The notes under the pieces: model-generated | Told to the model about the DNA's origin: nothing | Database searches by the model: none | What the model saw: the letters and a program-made list of their open reading frames with translations, nothing else | Position numbers and translations under genes: made by a program | From: Cladorhizidae sp. MBARI D1340-BT2 | Taxonomy: Eukaryota; Porifera; Demospongiae; Poecilosclerida; Cladorhizidae | NCBI GenBank assembly: GCA_028752905.1 | Contig: JAQNBH010000008.1 | Location: forward strand, 4,020,025-4,084,024 | Direction: 5' to 3' | Length of the DNA stretch: 64,000 nt | Shown: positions 22,392 through 35,385 of the stretch, one piece after another | Layout of the letters: each line of letters opens with the position of its first letter | How positions within the stretch are numbered: the stretch's first letter is position 1

Positions 22392-25300
22392 AGTGTATAA
22401 TGCACAAGGTGCAGCCATTAATGAGAGACATCATATGTAGTGTATAATGCACACAGTGCAGGCACTAATGAGAAGCATCATATGTAGTATATAATGCACA
22501 CAGTGCAGGCACTAATGGGAGGCATCATATGTAGTATATAATGCACACAGTGCAGGCACTAATGAGAGGCATCATATGTAGTGTATAATACACACAGTGC
22601 AGCCACTAATGAGAGGCATCATATGTAGTGTATAATGCATACAGTGCAGGCACTAATGAGAGGCATCATATGTAGTGTATAATGCACACAGTGCAGGCAC
22701 TAATGAGAGGCATCATATGTAGTGTATAATGCACACAGTGCAGGCACTAATGAGAGGCATCATATGTAGTGTATAATGCACACAGTGCAGGCACTAATGA
22801 GAGGCATCATATGTAGTGTATAATAAACACAGTGCAGGCACTAATGAGAGGCATCATATGTAGTGTATAATGCACACAGTGCAGGCACTAATGAGAGGCA
22901 TCATATGAAGTGTATAATGCAACCAGTGCAGGCACTAATGAGAGGCATCATATGTAGTGTATAATACACACAGTGCAGCCACTAATGAGAGGCATCATAT
23001 GTAGTGTATAATGCACATAGTGCAGCCACTAATGAGTGGCATCATATGTAGTGTATAATGCACACAGTGCAGGCACTAATGAGAGGCATCATATGTAGTG
23101 TATAATGCACACAGTGCAGCCACTAATGAGAGGCATCATATGTAGTGTATAATGCACACAGTGCAGGCACTAATGAGAGGCATCATATGTAGTGTATAAT
23201 GCACACAGTGCAGGCACTAATGAGAGGCATCATATGTAGTGTATAATGCACACAGTGCAGGCACTAATGAGAGGCATCATATGTAGTGTATAATACACAC
23301 AGTGCAGGCACTAATGAGAGGCATCATATGTAGTGTATAATGCACACAGTGCAGGCACTAATGAGAGGCAACATATGTAGTGTATAATGCACACAGTGCA
23401 GTCACAAATGAGTGGTGTCATATGTAGTGTATAATGCACACAGTGCAGTCACTAATGAGAGTCATCATATGTAGTGTATAATGCACACAGTGCAGGTACT
23501 AATGAGAGGCATCATATGTAGTGTATAATGCACACAGTGCAGCCACTAATGAGTGGCATCATATGTAGTGTATAATGCACACAGTGCAGGCACTAATGAG
23601 AGGCATCATATGTAGTGTATAATACACACAGTGCAGGCACTAATGAGAGGCATCATATGTAGTGTATAATGCACACAGTGCAGGCACTAATGAGAGGCAT
23701 CATATGTAGTGTATAATGCACACAGTGTAGGCACTAATGAGAGGCATCATATGTAGTGTATAATGCACACAGTGCAAGCACTAATGAGAGGCATCATATG
23801 TAGTGTATAATAAACACAGTGCAGGCACTAATGAGAGGCATCATATGTAGTGTATAATGCACACAGTGCAGGCACTAATGAGAGGCATCATATGAAGTGT
23901 ATAATGCAACCAGTGCAGGCACTAATGAGAGGCATCATATGTAGTGTATAATACACACAGTGCAGCCACTAATGAGAGGCATCATATGTAGTGTATAATG
24001 CACATAGTGCAGCCACTAATGAGTGGCATCATATGTAGTGTATAATGCACACAGTGCAGGCACTAATGAGAGGCATCATATGTAGTGTATAATGCACACA
24101 GTGCAGCCACTAATGAGAGGCATCATATGTAGTGTATAATGCACACAGTGCAGGCACTAATGAGAGGCATCATATGTAGTGTATAATGCACACAGTGCAG
24201 GCACTAATGAGAGGCATCATATGTAGTGTATAATGCACACAGTGCAGGCACTAATGAGAGGCATCATATGTAGTGTATAATACACACAGTGCAGGCACTA
24301 ATGAGAGGCATCATATGTAGTGTATAATGCACACAGTGCAGGCACTAATGAGAGGCAACATATGTAGTGTATAATGCACACAGTGCAGTCACAAATGAGT
24401 GGTGTCATATGTAGTGTATAATGCACACAGTGCAGTCACTAATGAGAGTCATCATATGTAGTGTATAATGCACACAGTGCAGGTACTAATGAGAGGCATC
24501 ATATGTAGTGTATAATGCACACAGTGCAGCCACTAATGAGTGGCATCATATGTAGTGTATAATGCACACAGTGCAGGCACTAATGAGAGGCATCATATGT
24601 AGTGTATAATACACACAGTGCAGGCACTAATGAGAGGCATCATATGTAGTGTATAATGCACACAGTGCAGGCACTAATGAGAGGCATCATATGTAGTGTA
24701 TAATGCACACAGTGTAGGCACTAATGAGAGGCATCATATGTAGTGTATAATGCACACAGTGCAAGCACTAATGAGAGGCATCATATGTAGTGTATAATGC
24801 ACACAGTGCAGCCACTAATGAGTGGCATCATATGTAGTGTATAATGCACACAGTGCAGGCACTAATGAGAGGCATCATATGTAGTGTATAATGCATACAG
24901 TGCAGGCACTAATGAGAGGCATCATATGTAGTGTATAATGCACACAGTGCAGCCACTAATTAGAGGCATCATATGTAGTGTATAATGCACGCAATGTAGG
25001 CACTAATGAGAGGCATCATATGAAGTGTATAATGCAACCAGTGCAGCCACTAATGAGAGACATCATATGTAGCACACGGTGCATCCACTAATGAGAGGCA
25101 TCATATGAAGTGTATAATGCAACCAGTGCAGGCACTAATGAGAGGTGTCATATGTAGTGTATAATGCATACAGTGCGGGCACTAATGAGAGGCATCATAT
25201 GTAGTGTATAATGCACACAGTGCAGGCACTAATGAGAGGCATCATATGTAGTGTATAATGCACACAGTGCAGCCACTAATGAGAGGCATCATATGTGGTG

Positions 25301-27810
25301 TATAATGCACACAATGCAGTCACTAATGAGAGACATCATATGTAGTGTATAATGCACACAGTGCAGGCACTAATGAGAGGCATCATATGTAGTGTATAAT
25401 GCACACAGTGCAGGCACTAATGAGAGGCATCATATGTAGTGTATAATGCACACAGTGCAGGCACTAATGAGAGGCATCATATGTAGTGTATAATGCACAC
25501 AGTGCAGGCACTAATGAGAGGCATCATATGTAGTGTATAATGCACACAGTGCAGCCACTAATGAGAGGCATCATATGTAGTGTATAATGCACACAGTGCA
25601 GGCACTAATGAGAGGCATCATATGTAGTGTATAATGCACACAGTGCAGGCACTAATGAGAGGCATCATATGTAGTGTATAATGCACACAGTGCAGGCACT
25701 AATGAGAGGCATCATATGTAGTGTATAATACACACAGTGCAGGCACTAATGAGAGGCATCATATGTAGTGTATAATGCACACAGTGCAGGCACTAATGAG
25801 AGGCAACATATGTAGTGTATAATGCACACAGTGCAGTCACAAATGAGTGGTGTCATATGTAGTGTATAATGCACACAGTGCAGTCACTAATGAGAGTCAT
25901 CATATGTAGTGTATAATGCACACAGTGCAGGTACTAATGAGAGGCATCATATGTAGTGTATAATGCACACAGTGCAGCCACTAATGAGTGGCATCATATG
26001 TAGTGTATAATGCACACAGTGCAGGCACTAATGAGAGGCATCATATGTAGTGTATAATACACACAGTGCAGGCACTAATGAGAGGCATCATATGTAGTGT
26101 ATAATGCACACAGTGCAGGCACTAATGAGAGGCATCATATGTAGTGTATAATGCACACAGTGTAGGCACTAATGAGAGGCATCATATGTAGTGTATAATG
26201 CACACAGTGCAAGCACTAATGAGAGGCATCATATGTAGTGTATAATGCACACAGTGCAGCCACTAATGAGTGGCATCATATGTAGTGTATAATGCACACA
26301 GTGCAGGCACTAATGAGAGGCATCATATGTAGTGTATAATGCATACAGTGCAGGCACTAATGAGAGGCATCATATGTAGTGTATAATACACACAGTGCAG
26401 GCACTAATGAGTGGCATCATATGTAGTGTATAATGCACAAAGTGCAATAATTAATGAGAAGCATCGTATGTAGTGTATAATACACACAGTGCAGGTACTA
26501 ATGAGAGGCATCATATGTAGTGTATAATGCACACAGTGCAGCCACTAATTAGAGGCATCATATGTAGTGTATAATGCACGCAATGTAGGCACTAATGAGA
26601 GGCATCATATGAAGTGTATAATGCAACCAGTGCAGCCACTAATGAGAGACATCATATGTAGCACACGGTGCATCCACTAATGAGAGGCATCATATGAAGT
26701 GTATAATGCAACCAGTGCAGGCACTAATGAGAGGTGTCATATGTAGTGTATAATGCATACAGTGCGGGCACTAATGAGAGGCATCATATGTAGTGTATAA
26801 TGCACACAGTGCAGGCACTAATGAGAGGCATCATATGTAGTGTATAATGCACACAGTGCAGCCACTAATGAGAGGCATCATATGTGGTGTATAATGCACA
26901 CAATGCAGTCACTAATGAGAGACATCATATGTAGTGTATAATGCACACAGTGCAGGCACTAATGAGAGGCATCATATGTAGTGTATAATGCACACAGTGC
27001 AGGCACTAATGAGAGGCATCATATGTAGTGTATAATGCACACAGTGCAGGCACTAATGAGAGGCATCATATGTAGTGTATAATGCACACAGTGCAGGCAC
27101 TAATGAGAGGCATCATATGTAGTGTATAATGCACACAGTGCAGCCACTAATAAGAGGCATCATATGTAGTGTATAATGCACACAGTGCAGCCACTAATGA
27201 GAGGCATCATATGTAGTGTATAATGCACACAGTGCAGTCACTAATGAGAGGCATCATATGTAGTGTATAATGCACACAGTGCAGGCACTAATGAGAGGCA
27301 TCATATGTAGTGTATAATGCACACAGTGCAGGCACTAATGAGAGGCATCATATGTAGTGTATAATGCACACGGTGCAGGCACTAATGAGAGGCATCATAT
27401 GAAGTGTATAATGCAACCAGTGCAGGCACTAATGAGAGGTGTCATATGTAGTGTATAATGCATACAGTGCAGGCACTAATGAGAGGCATCATATGTAGTG
27501 TATAATGCACACAGTGCAGGCACTAATGAGAGACATCATATATAGTGTATAATGCACACAGTGCAGGCACTAATGAGAGGCATCATATGAAGTGTATAAT
27601 GCAACCAGTGCAGGCACTAATGAGAGGCATCATATGTAGTGTATAATACACACAGTGCAGGCACTAATGAGAGGCATCATGTAGTATATAATGCACATAG
27701 TGCAGCCACTAATGAGTGGCATCATATGTAGTGTATAATGCACACAGTGCAGGCACTAATGAGAGGCATCATATGTAGTGTATAATGCACACAGTGCAGC
27801 CACTAATGAG
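22392..27810. repeat. 47-bp satellite array S5, about 115 units
   Basis: The longest array between A blocks. It contains a 987-bp (21-unit) internal tandem duplication: the TAATAAACACAG marker at 22,824 recurs at 23,811, with flanking markers at the same spacing. Two 38-bp short units lie at about 25,070 and 26,660, both with CACACGGTGC. Confidence 0.95.
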
Positions 27811-28376
27811 ACTGGTGTATAGTCCAGGGTAATAAGTTTAGAACTCATAGGGTATAGTTGGTATAACATTTGTACATACATGTATGGCATGTGGGTTGAT
27901 TAATTTGCATGCTAATCAGAAAATAACATTGATTACTAACCTACTCTTACTTATATCGGTGAAGAAAAGTGAAACTGGATTCTGATTGTCTGATGAGCAG
28001 CATTTTGCAATCAATACTCATCGTATTACACAATTTAAACAATTATCATTAATTACATCTTCTCGTAAAGACACAGGCCACCAGAAAAGTGAGACCTCTC
28101 CTCCCTAAAGGCAGCATCAGTGTTGCTGCAAACGAGCAACTCCCTCTTGAGGTAAACTGACAACCTTTTAATAAATAATTTGTTTTGTGTTCTAAATGAT
28201 CATCGTCATAACTACATCAGAATTATGTGTTTAAAAATTAAGAAGAAATTAAATCCCGAACATTTAAAAATTGCAGGTTTGTTAAATTAGTTAAATTATG
28301 CTAACTTAAGAACCTCCTAAACAAAAAGATTTAGGTTATCCAGAAATACAAGACTCCGGGGGAGAATGTCAAAAGG
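27811..28376 (+). repeat. A block 5 (short type), start of the 7.1-kb duplication
   Basis: Near-identical to A4 and A8. The 75-nt exon-like segment and donor are preserved. With S6-A6-S7-A7-S8 it forms the first copy of a tandem duplication repeated from 34,820. Confidence 0.88.
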
Positions 28377-31300
28377 AGTGTATAATGCACAAGGTGCAGC
28401 CATTAATGAGAGACATCATATATAGTGTATAATGCACACAGTGCAGGCACTAATGAGAAGCATCATATGTAGTATATAATGCACACAGTGCAGGCACTAA
28501 TGGGAGGCATCATATGTAGTATATAATGCACACAGTGCAGGCACTAATGAGAGGCATCATATGTAGTGTATAATACACACAGTGCAGCCACTAATGAGAG
28601 GCATCATATGTAGTGTATAATGCATACAGTGCAGGCACTAATGAGAGGCATCATATGTAGTGTATAATGCACACAGTGCAGGCACTAATGAGAGGCATCA
28701 TATGTAGTGTATAATGCACACAGTGCAGGCACTAATGAGAGGCATCATATGTAGTGTATAATGCACACAGTGCAGGCACTAATGAGAGGCATCATATGTA
28801 GTGTATAATAAACACAGTGCAGGCACTAATGAGAGGCATCATATGTAGTGTATAATGCACACAGTGCAGGCACTAATGAGAGGCATCATATGAAGTGTAT
28901 AATGCAACCAGTGCAGGCACTAATGAGAGGCATCATATGTAGTGTATAATACACACAGTGCAGCCACTAATGAGAGGCATCATATGTAGTGTATAATGCA
29001 CATAGTGCAGCCACTAATGAGTGGCATCATATGTAGTGTATAATGCACACAGTGCAGGCACTAATGAGAGGCATCATATGTAGTGTATAATGCACACAGT
29101 GCAGCCACTAATGAGAGGCATCATATGTAGTGTATAATGCACACAGTGCAGGCACTAATGAGAGGCATCATATGTAGTGTATAATGCACACAGTGCAGGC
29201 ACTAATGAGAGGCATCATATGTAGTGTATAATGCACACAGTGCAGGCACTAATGAGAGGCATCATATGTAGTGTATAATACACACAGTGCAGGCACTAAT
29301 GAGAGGCATCATATGTAGTGTATAATGCACACAGTGCAGGCACTAATGAGAGGCAACATATGTAGTGTATAATGCACACAGTGCAGTCACAAATGAGTGG
29401 TGTCATATGTAGTGTATAATGCACACAGTGCAGTCACTAATGAGAGTCATCATATGTAGTGTATAATGCACACAGTGCAGGTACTAATGAGAGGCATCAT
29501 ATGTAGTGTATAATGCACACAGTGCAGCCACTAATGAGTGGCATCATATGTAGTGTATAATGCACACAGTGCAGGCACTAATGAGAGGCATCATATGTAG
29601 TGTATAATACACACAGTGCAGGCACTAATGAGAGGCATCATATGTAGTGTATAATGCACACAGTGCAGGCACTAATGAGAGGCATCATATGTAGTGTATA
29701 ATGCACACAGTGCAGGCACTAATGAGAGGCATCATATGTAGTGTATAATGCACACAGTGTAGGCACTAATGAGAGGCATCATATGTAGTGTATAATGCAC
29801 ACAGTGCAAGCACTAATGAGAGGCATCATATGTAGTGTATAATGCACACAGTGCAGGCACTAATGAGAGGCATCATATGTAGTGTATAATGCACACAGTG
29901 CAGGCACTAATGAGAGGCATCATATGTAGTGTATAATGCACACAGTGCAGCCACTAATGAGAGGCATCATATGTAGTGTATAATGCACACAGTGCAGGCA
30001 CTAATGAGAGGCATCATATGTAGTGTATAATGCACACAGTGCAGCCACTAATGAGGGGCATCATATGTAGTGTATAATGCACACAGTGCAGCCACTAATG
30101 AGTGGCATCATATGTAGTGTATAATGTACACAGTGCAGGCACTAATGAGAGGCATCATATGTAGTGTATAATGCATACAGTGCAGGCACTAATGAGAGGC
30201 ATCATATGTAGTGTATAATACACACAGTGCAGGCACTAATGAGTGGCATCATATGTAGTGTATAATGCACAAAGTGCAATAATTAATGAGAAGCATCGTA
30301 TGTAGTGTATAATACACACAGTGCAGGTACTAATGAGAGGCATCATATGTAGTGTATAATGCACACAGTGCAGCCACTAATTAGAGGCATCATATGTAGT
30401 GTATAATGCACGCAATGTAGGCACTAATGAGAGGCATCATATGAAGTGTATAATGCAACCAGTGCAGCCACTAATGAGAGACATCATATGTAGCACACGG
30501 TGCATCCACTAATGAGAGGCATCATATGAAGTGTATAATGCAACCAGTGCAGGCACTAATGAGAGGTGTCATATGTAGTGTATAATGCATACAGTGCGGG
30601 CACTAATGAGAGGCATCATATGTAGTGTATAATGCACACAGTGCAGGCACTAATGAGAGGCATCATATGTAGTGTATAATGCACACAGTGCAGCCACTAA
30701 TGAGAGGCATCATATGTGGTGTATAATGCACACAATGCAGTCACTAATGAGAGACATCATATGTAGTGTATAATGCACACAGTGCAGGCACTAATGAGAG
30801 GCATCATATGTAGTGTATAATGCACACAGTGCAGGCACTAATGAGAGGCATCATATGTAGTGTATAATGCACACAGTGCAGGCACTAATGAGAGGCATCA
30901 TATGTAGTGTTTAATGCACACAGTGCAGGCACTAATGAGAGGCATCATATGTAGTGTATAATGCACACAGTGCAGCCACTAATAAGAGGCATCATATGTA
31001 GTGTATAATGCACACAGTGCAGCCACTAATGAGAGGCATCATATGTAGTGTATAATGCACACAGTGCAGTCACTAATGAGAGGCATCATATGTAGTGTAT
31101 AATGCACACAGTGCAGGCACTAATGAGAGGCATCATATGTAGTGTATAATGCACACAGTGCAGGCACTAATGAGAGGCATCATATGTAGTGTATAATGCA
31201 CACGGTGCAGGCACTAATGAGAGGCATCATATGAAGTGTATAATGCAACCAGTGCAGGCACTAATGAGAGGTGTCATATGTAGTGTATAATGCATACAGT

Positions 31301-31642
31301 GCAGGCACTAATGAGAGGCATCATATGTAGTGTATAATGCACACAGTGCAGGCACTAATGAGAGACATCATATATAGTGTATAATGCACACAGTGCAGGC
31401 ACTAATGAGAGGCATCATATGAAGTGTATAATGCAACCAGTGCAGGCACTAATGAGAGGCATCATATGTAGTGTATAATACACACAGTGCAGGCACTAAT
31501 GAGAGGCATCATGTAGTATATAATGCACATAGTGCAGCCACTAATGAGTGGCATCATATGTAGTGTATAATGCACACAGTGCAGGCACTAATGAGAGGCA
31601 TCATATGTAGTGTATAATGCACACAGTGCAGCCACTAATGAG
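28377..31642. repeat. 47-bp satellite array S6, about 69 units
   Basis: Matches S9 unit by unit, including private variants (TTTAATGC at about 30,909, CACACGGTGC at about 30,495, AATAAGAGG at about 30,982). S9 has two extra units (94 bp) near 36,290. Confidence 0.95.
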
Positions 31643-32195
31643 ACTGGTGTATAGTCCAGGGTAATAAGTTTAGAACTCATAGGGTATAGTTGGTATAACA
31701 TTTGTACATACATGTATGGCATGTGGGTTGATTAATTTGCATGCTAATCAGAAAATAACATTGATTACTAACCTACTCTTACTTATATCGGTGAAGAAAA
31801 GTGAAACTGGATTCTGATTGTCTGATGAGCAGCATTTTGCAATCAATACTCATCGTATTACACAATTTAAACAATTATCATTAATTACATCTTCTCGTAA
31901 AGACACAGGCCACCAGAAAAGTGAGACCTCTCCTCCCTAAAGGCAGCATCAGTGTTGCTGCAAACGAGCAACTCCCTCTTGAGGTAAACTGACAACCTTT
32001 TAATAAATAATTTGTTTTGTGTTCTAAATGATCATCGTCATAACTACATCAGAATTATGTGTTTAAAAATTAAGAAGAAATTAAATCCCGAACATTTAAA
32101 AATTGCAGGTTTGTTAAATTAGTTAAATTATGCTAACTTAAGAACAGCTTTAGGTTATCCAGAAATACAAGACTCCGGGGGAGAATGTCAAAAGG
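31643..32195 (+). repeat. A block 6 (short type, 3' deletion)
   Basis: Like A5 but missing about 15 bp near the right end (AAGAACAGCTTTAGG), a deletion shared only with A9. The exon-like segment is unchanged. Confidence 0.87.
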
Positions 32196-32887
32196 AGTGT
32201 ATAATGCACACAGTGCAGCCACTAATGGGAGGCATCGTATGTAGTATATAATGCACACAGTGCAGGCACTAATGAGAGGCATCATATGTAGTGTATAATG
32301 CACACAGTGCAGGCACTAATGAGAGGCATCATATGTAGTGTATAATACACACAGTGCAGGCACTAATGAGAGTCATCATATGTAGTGTATAATGCACACA
32401 GTGCAGGCACTAATGAGAGGCATCATATGTAGTGTATAATGCACACAGTGCAGGCACTAATGAGAGTCATCATATGTAGTGTATAATGCACACAGTGCAG
32501 CCACTAATGAGAGGCATCATATGTAGTGTATAATGCACACAGTGCAGGCACTAATGAGAGGCATCTTATGTAGTGTATAATGCACACAGTGCAGGAACTA
32601 ATGAGAGGTATCATATGTAATGTATAATGCACACAGTGCAGGCACTAATGAGAGGCATCATATGTAGTGTATAATGCACACAGTGCAGGCACTAATGAGA
32701 GGAATCATATGTAGTGTATAATGCACACAGTTCAGGCACTAATGAGAGGTGTCATATGTAGTGTATAATGCACACAGTGCAGGCACTAATGAGAGGCATC
32801 ATATGTAGTGTATAATACACACAGTTCAGGCACTAATGAGAGGCATCATATGTAGTGTATAATGCACACAGTGCAGCCACTAGTGAG
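32196..32887. repeat. 47-bp satellite array S7, about 15 units
   Basis: Short array between two A blocks of different type, with variants GGCATCTTATG, CAGTTCAGG and CACTAGTGAG. It is identical in length (692 bp) to S10. Confidence 0.95.
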
Positions 32888-33469
32888 ACTGGTATATAGT
32901 CCAGGGTAATAATTTTAGAACTCATAGGGTATAGTTGGTATAACATTTGTACATACATGTATGGCATGTGTGTTGATTAATTTGCATCTAATCAAGCTAA
33001 TCAGAAAATAACATTGATTACTAACCTACTCTTACTTATATCGGTGAAGAAAAGTGAAACTGGATTCTGATTGTCTGATGAGCAGCATTTTGCAATCAAC
33101 ACTCATCGTATTACACAATTTAAACAATTATCATTAATTACATCTTCTCGTAAAGACACAGGCCACCAGAAAAGTGCGACCTCTCCTCCCTAAAGGCAGC
33201 ATCAGTGTTGCTGCAAACGAGCAACTCCCACACTTCATTCTTGAGATTAACTGACAACCTTTTAATAAATAATTTGTTTTGTGTTCTAAATGACCATCGT
33301 CATAACTACATCAGAATTATGTGTTTAAAAATTAAGAAGATTAAATCCCGAACATTTAAAAATTGCAGGTTTGTTAAATTAATTAAAATTAGGCTAACTT
33401 AAGAACCTCCTAAACTAACAGATTTAGGATATCCAGAAATACAAGACTCCGGGGGAGAATGTCAAAAGG
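32888..33469 (+). repeat. A block 7 (long type, donor lost)
   Basis: Long type with the full 84-nt segment (33,162-33,245). The 5' splice site has changed from GAG/GTAAAC to GAG/ATTAAC, so normal splicing there would fail. AGA has become CGA in codon 6, which is silent (Arg) in the proposed frame. A 65-codon open frame from TTG in another frame (33,205-33,402) has no supporting evidence. Confidence 0.87.
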
Positions 33470-34819
33470 AGTGTATAATGCACAAGGTGCAGCCATTAAT
33501 GAGAGACATCATATGTAGTGTATAATGCACACAGTGCAGCCATTAATGAGAGGCATCATATGTAGTGTATAATGCACACAGTGCAGGCACTAATGAGAGG
33601 CATCATATGTAGTGTATAATACACACAGTGCAGGCACTAATGAGAGGCATCATATGTAGTGTATAATGCACACAGTGCAGGCTCTAATGAGAGGCATCAT
33701 ATGTAGTGTATAATGCACACAGTGCAGGCACTAATGAGAGGCATCATATGTAGTGTATAATGCACACAGTGCAGGCACTAATGAGAGGCTTCATTTGTAG
33801 TGTATAATGCACACAGTGCAGGCACTAATGAGAGGCATCATATGTAGTGTATAATGCACACAGTGCAGGCACTAATGAGAGGCATCATATGTAGTGTATA
33901 ATGCACACAGTGCAGGCACTAATGAGAGGCATCATATGTAGTGTATAATGCACACAGTGCAGGCACTAATGAGAGGCATCATATGTAGTGTATAATGCAC
34001 ACAGTGCAGGCACTAATGAGAGGCATCATATGTACTGTATAATGCACACAGTGCAGTCTCTAATGAGAGGTGTCATATGTAGTGTATAATGCACACAGTG
34101 CAGGCACTAATGAGAGGCATCATATGTAGTGTATAATACACACAGTGCAGGCACTAATGAGAGGCATCATATGTAGTGTATAATGCACAAATTGCAGCCA
34201 CTAATGAGAGGCATCATATGAAGTGTATAATACACACAGTGCAGTCACTAATGAGAGGCATCATATGAAGTGTATAATGCACACAGTGCAGGCACTAATG
34301 AGAGGCATCATATGTAGTGTATAATACACACAGTGCAGCCACTAATGAGAGACATCATATTTAGTGTATAATACACACAGTGCAGGCACTAATGAGAGGC
34401 ATCATATGTAATGTATAATGCAAACAGTGCAGTCACTAATGAGAGGCATCATATATAGTGTAAAATGCACACAGTACAGCCACTAATGAGAAGCATCATA
34501 TGTACTGTATAATTCACACAGTGCAGCCACTAATGAGAGGCATCATATATAGTGTAAAATGCACACAGTGCAGCCACTAATGAGAAGCATCATATATAGT
34601 GTAAAATGCACACAGTGCAGCCACTAATGAGAGGCATCATATGTAGTATATAATGCACACAGTGCAGGCACTAATGAGAGGCATCATATGTAGTGTAAAA
34701 TGCACACAGTGCAGCCACTAATGAGAAGCATCATATGTAGTGTATAATACACACAATGCAGGCACTAATGAGAGGCATCATATGTAGTGTATAATGCACA
34801 CAGTGCAGCCACTAATGAG
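33470..34819. repeat. 47-bp satellite array S8, about 29 units
   Basis: The right part is diverged (GTAAAATGC, ATAATTCACAC, AAGCATC, CAAATTGC variants). S11 follows it until about 41,650 and then departs. Confidence 0.94.
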
Positions 34820-35385
34820 ACTGGTGTATAGTCCAGGGTAATAAGTTTAGAACTCATAGGGTATAGTTGGTATAACATTTGTACATACATGTATGGCATG
34901 TGGGTTGATTAATTTGCATGCTAATCAGAAAATAACATTGATTACTAACCTACTCTTACTTATATCGGTGAAGAAAAGTGAAACTGGATTCTGATTGTCT
35001 GATGAGCAGCATTTTGCAATCAATACTCATCGTATTACACAATTTAAACAATTATCATTAATTACATCTTCTCGTAAAGACACAGGCCACCAGAAAAGTG
35101 AGACCTCTCCTCCCTAAAGGCAGCATCAGTGTTGCTGCAAACGAGCAACTCCCTCTTGAGGTAAACTGACAACCTTTTAATAAATAATTTGTTTTGTGTT
35201 CTAAATGATCATCGTCATAACTACATCAGAATTATGTGTTTAAAAATTAAGAAGAAATTAAATCCCGAACATTTAAAAATTGCAGGTTTGTTAAATTAGT
35301 TAAATTATGCTAACTTAAGAACCTCCTAAACAAAAAGATTTAGGTTATCCAGAAATACAAGACTCCGGGGGAGAATGTCAAAAGG
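34820..35385 (+). repeat. A block 8 (short type), start of second 7.1-kb copy
   Basis: Copy of A5. The junction between S8 and A8 marks the tandem duplication boundary. Confidence 0.88.

Noticed and set aside
33205..33402. 65-codon frame in A7, repeated at 40,308-40,505
   Set aside because: It has a TTG start, low complexity and AT-rich composition, and it is absent from the other eight A blocks; it arises from a small deletion.
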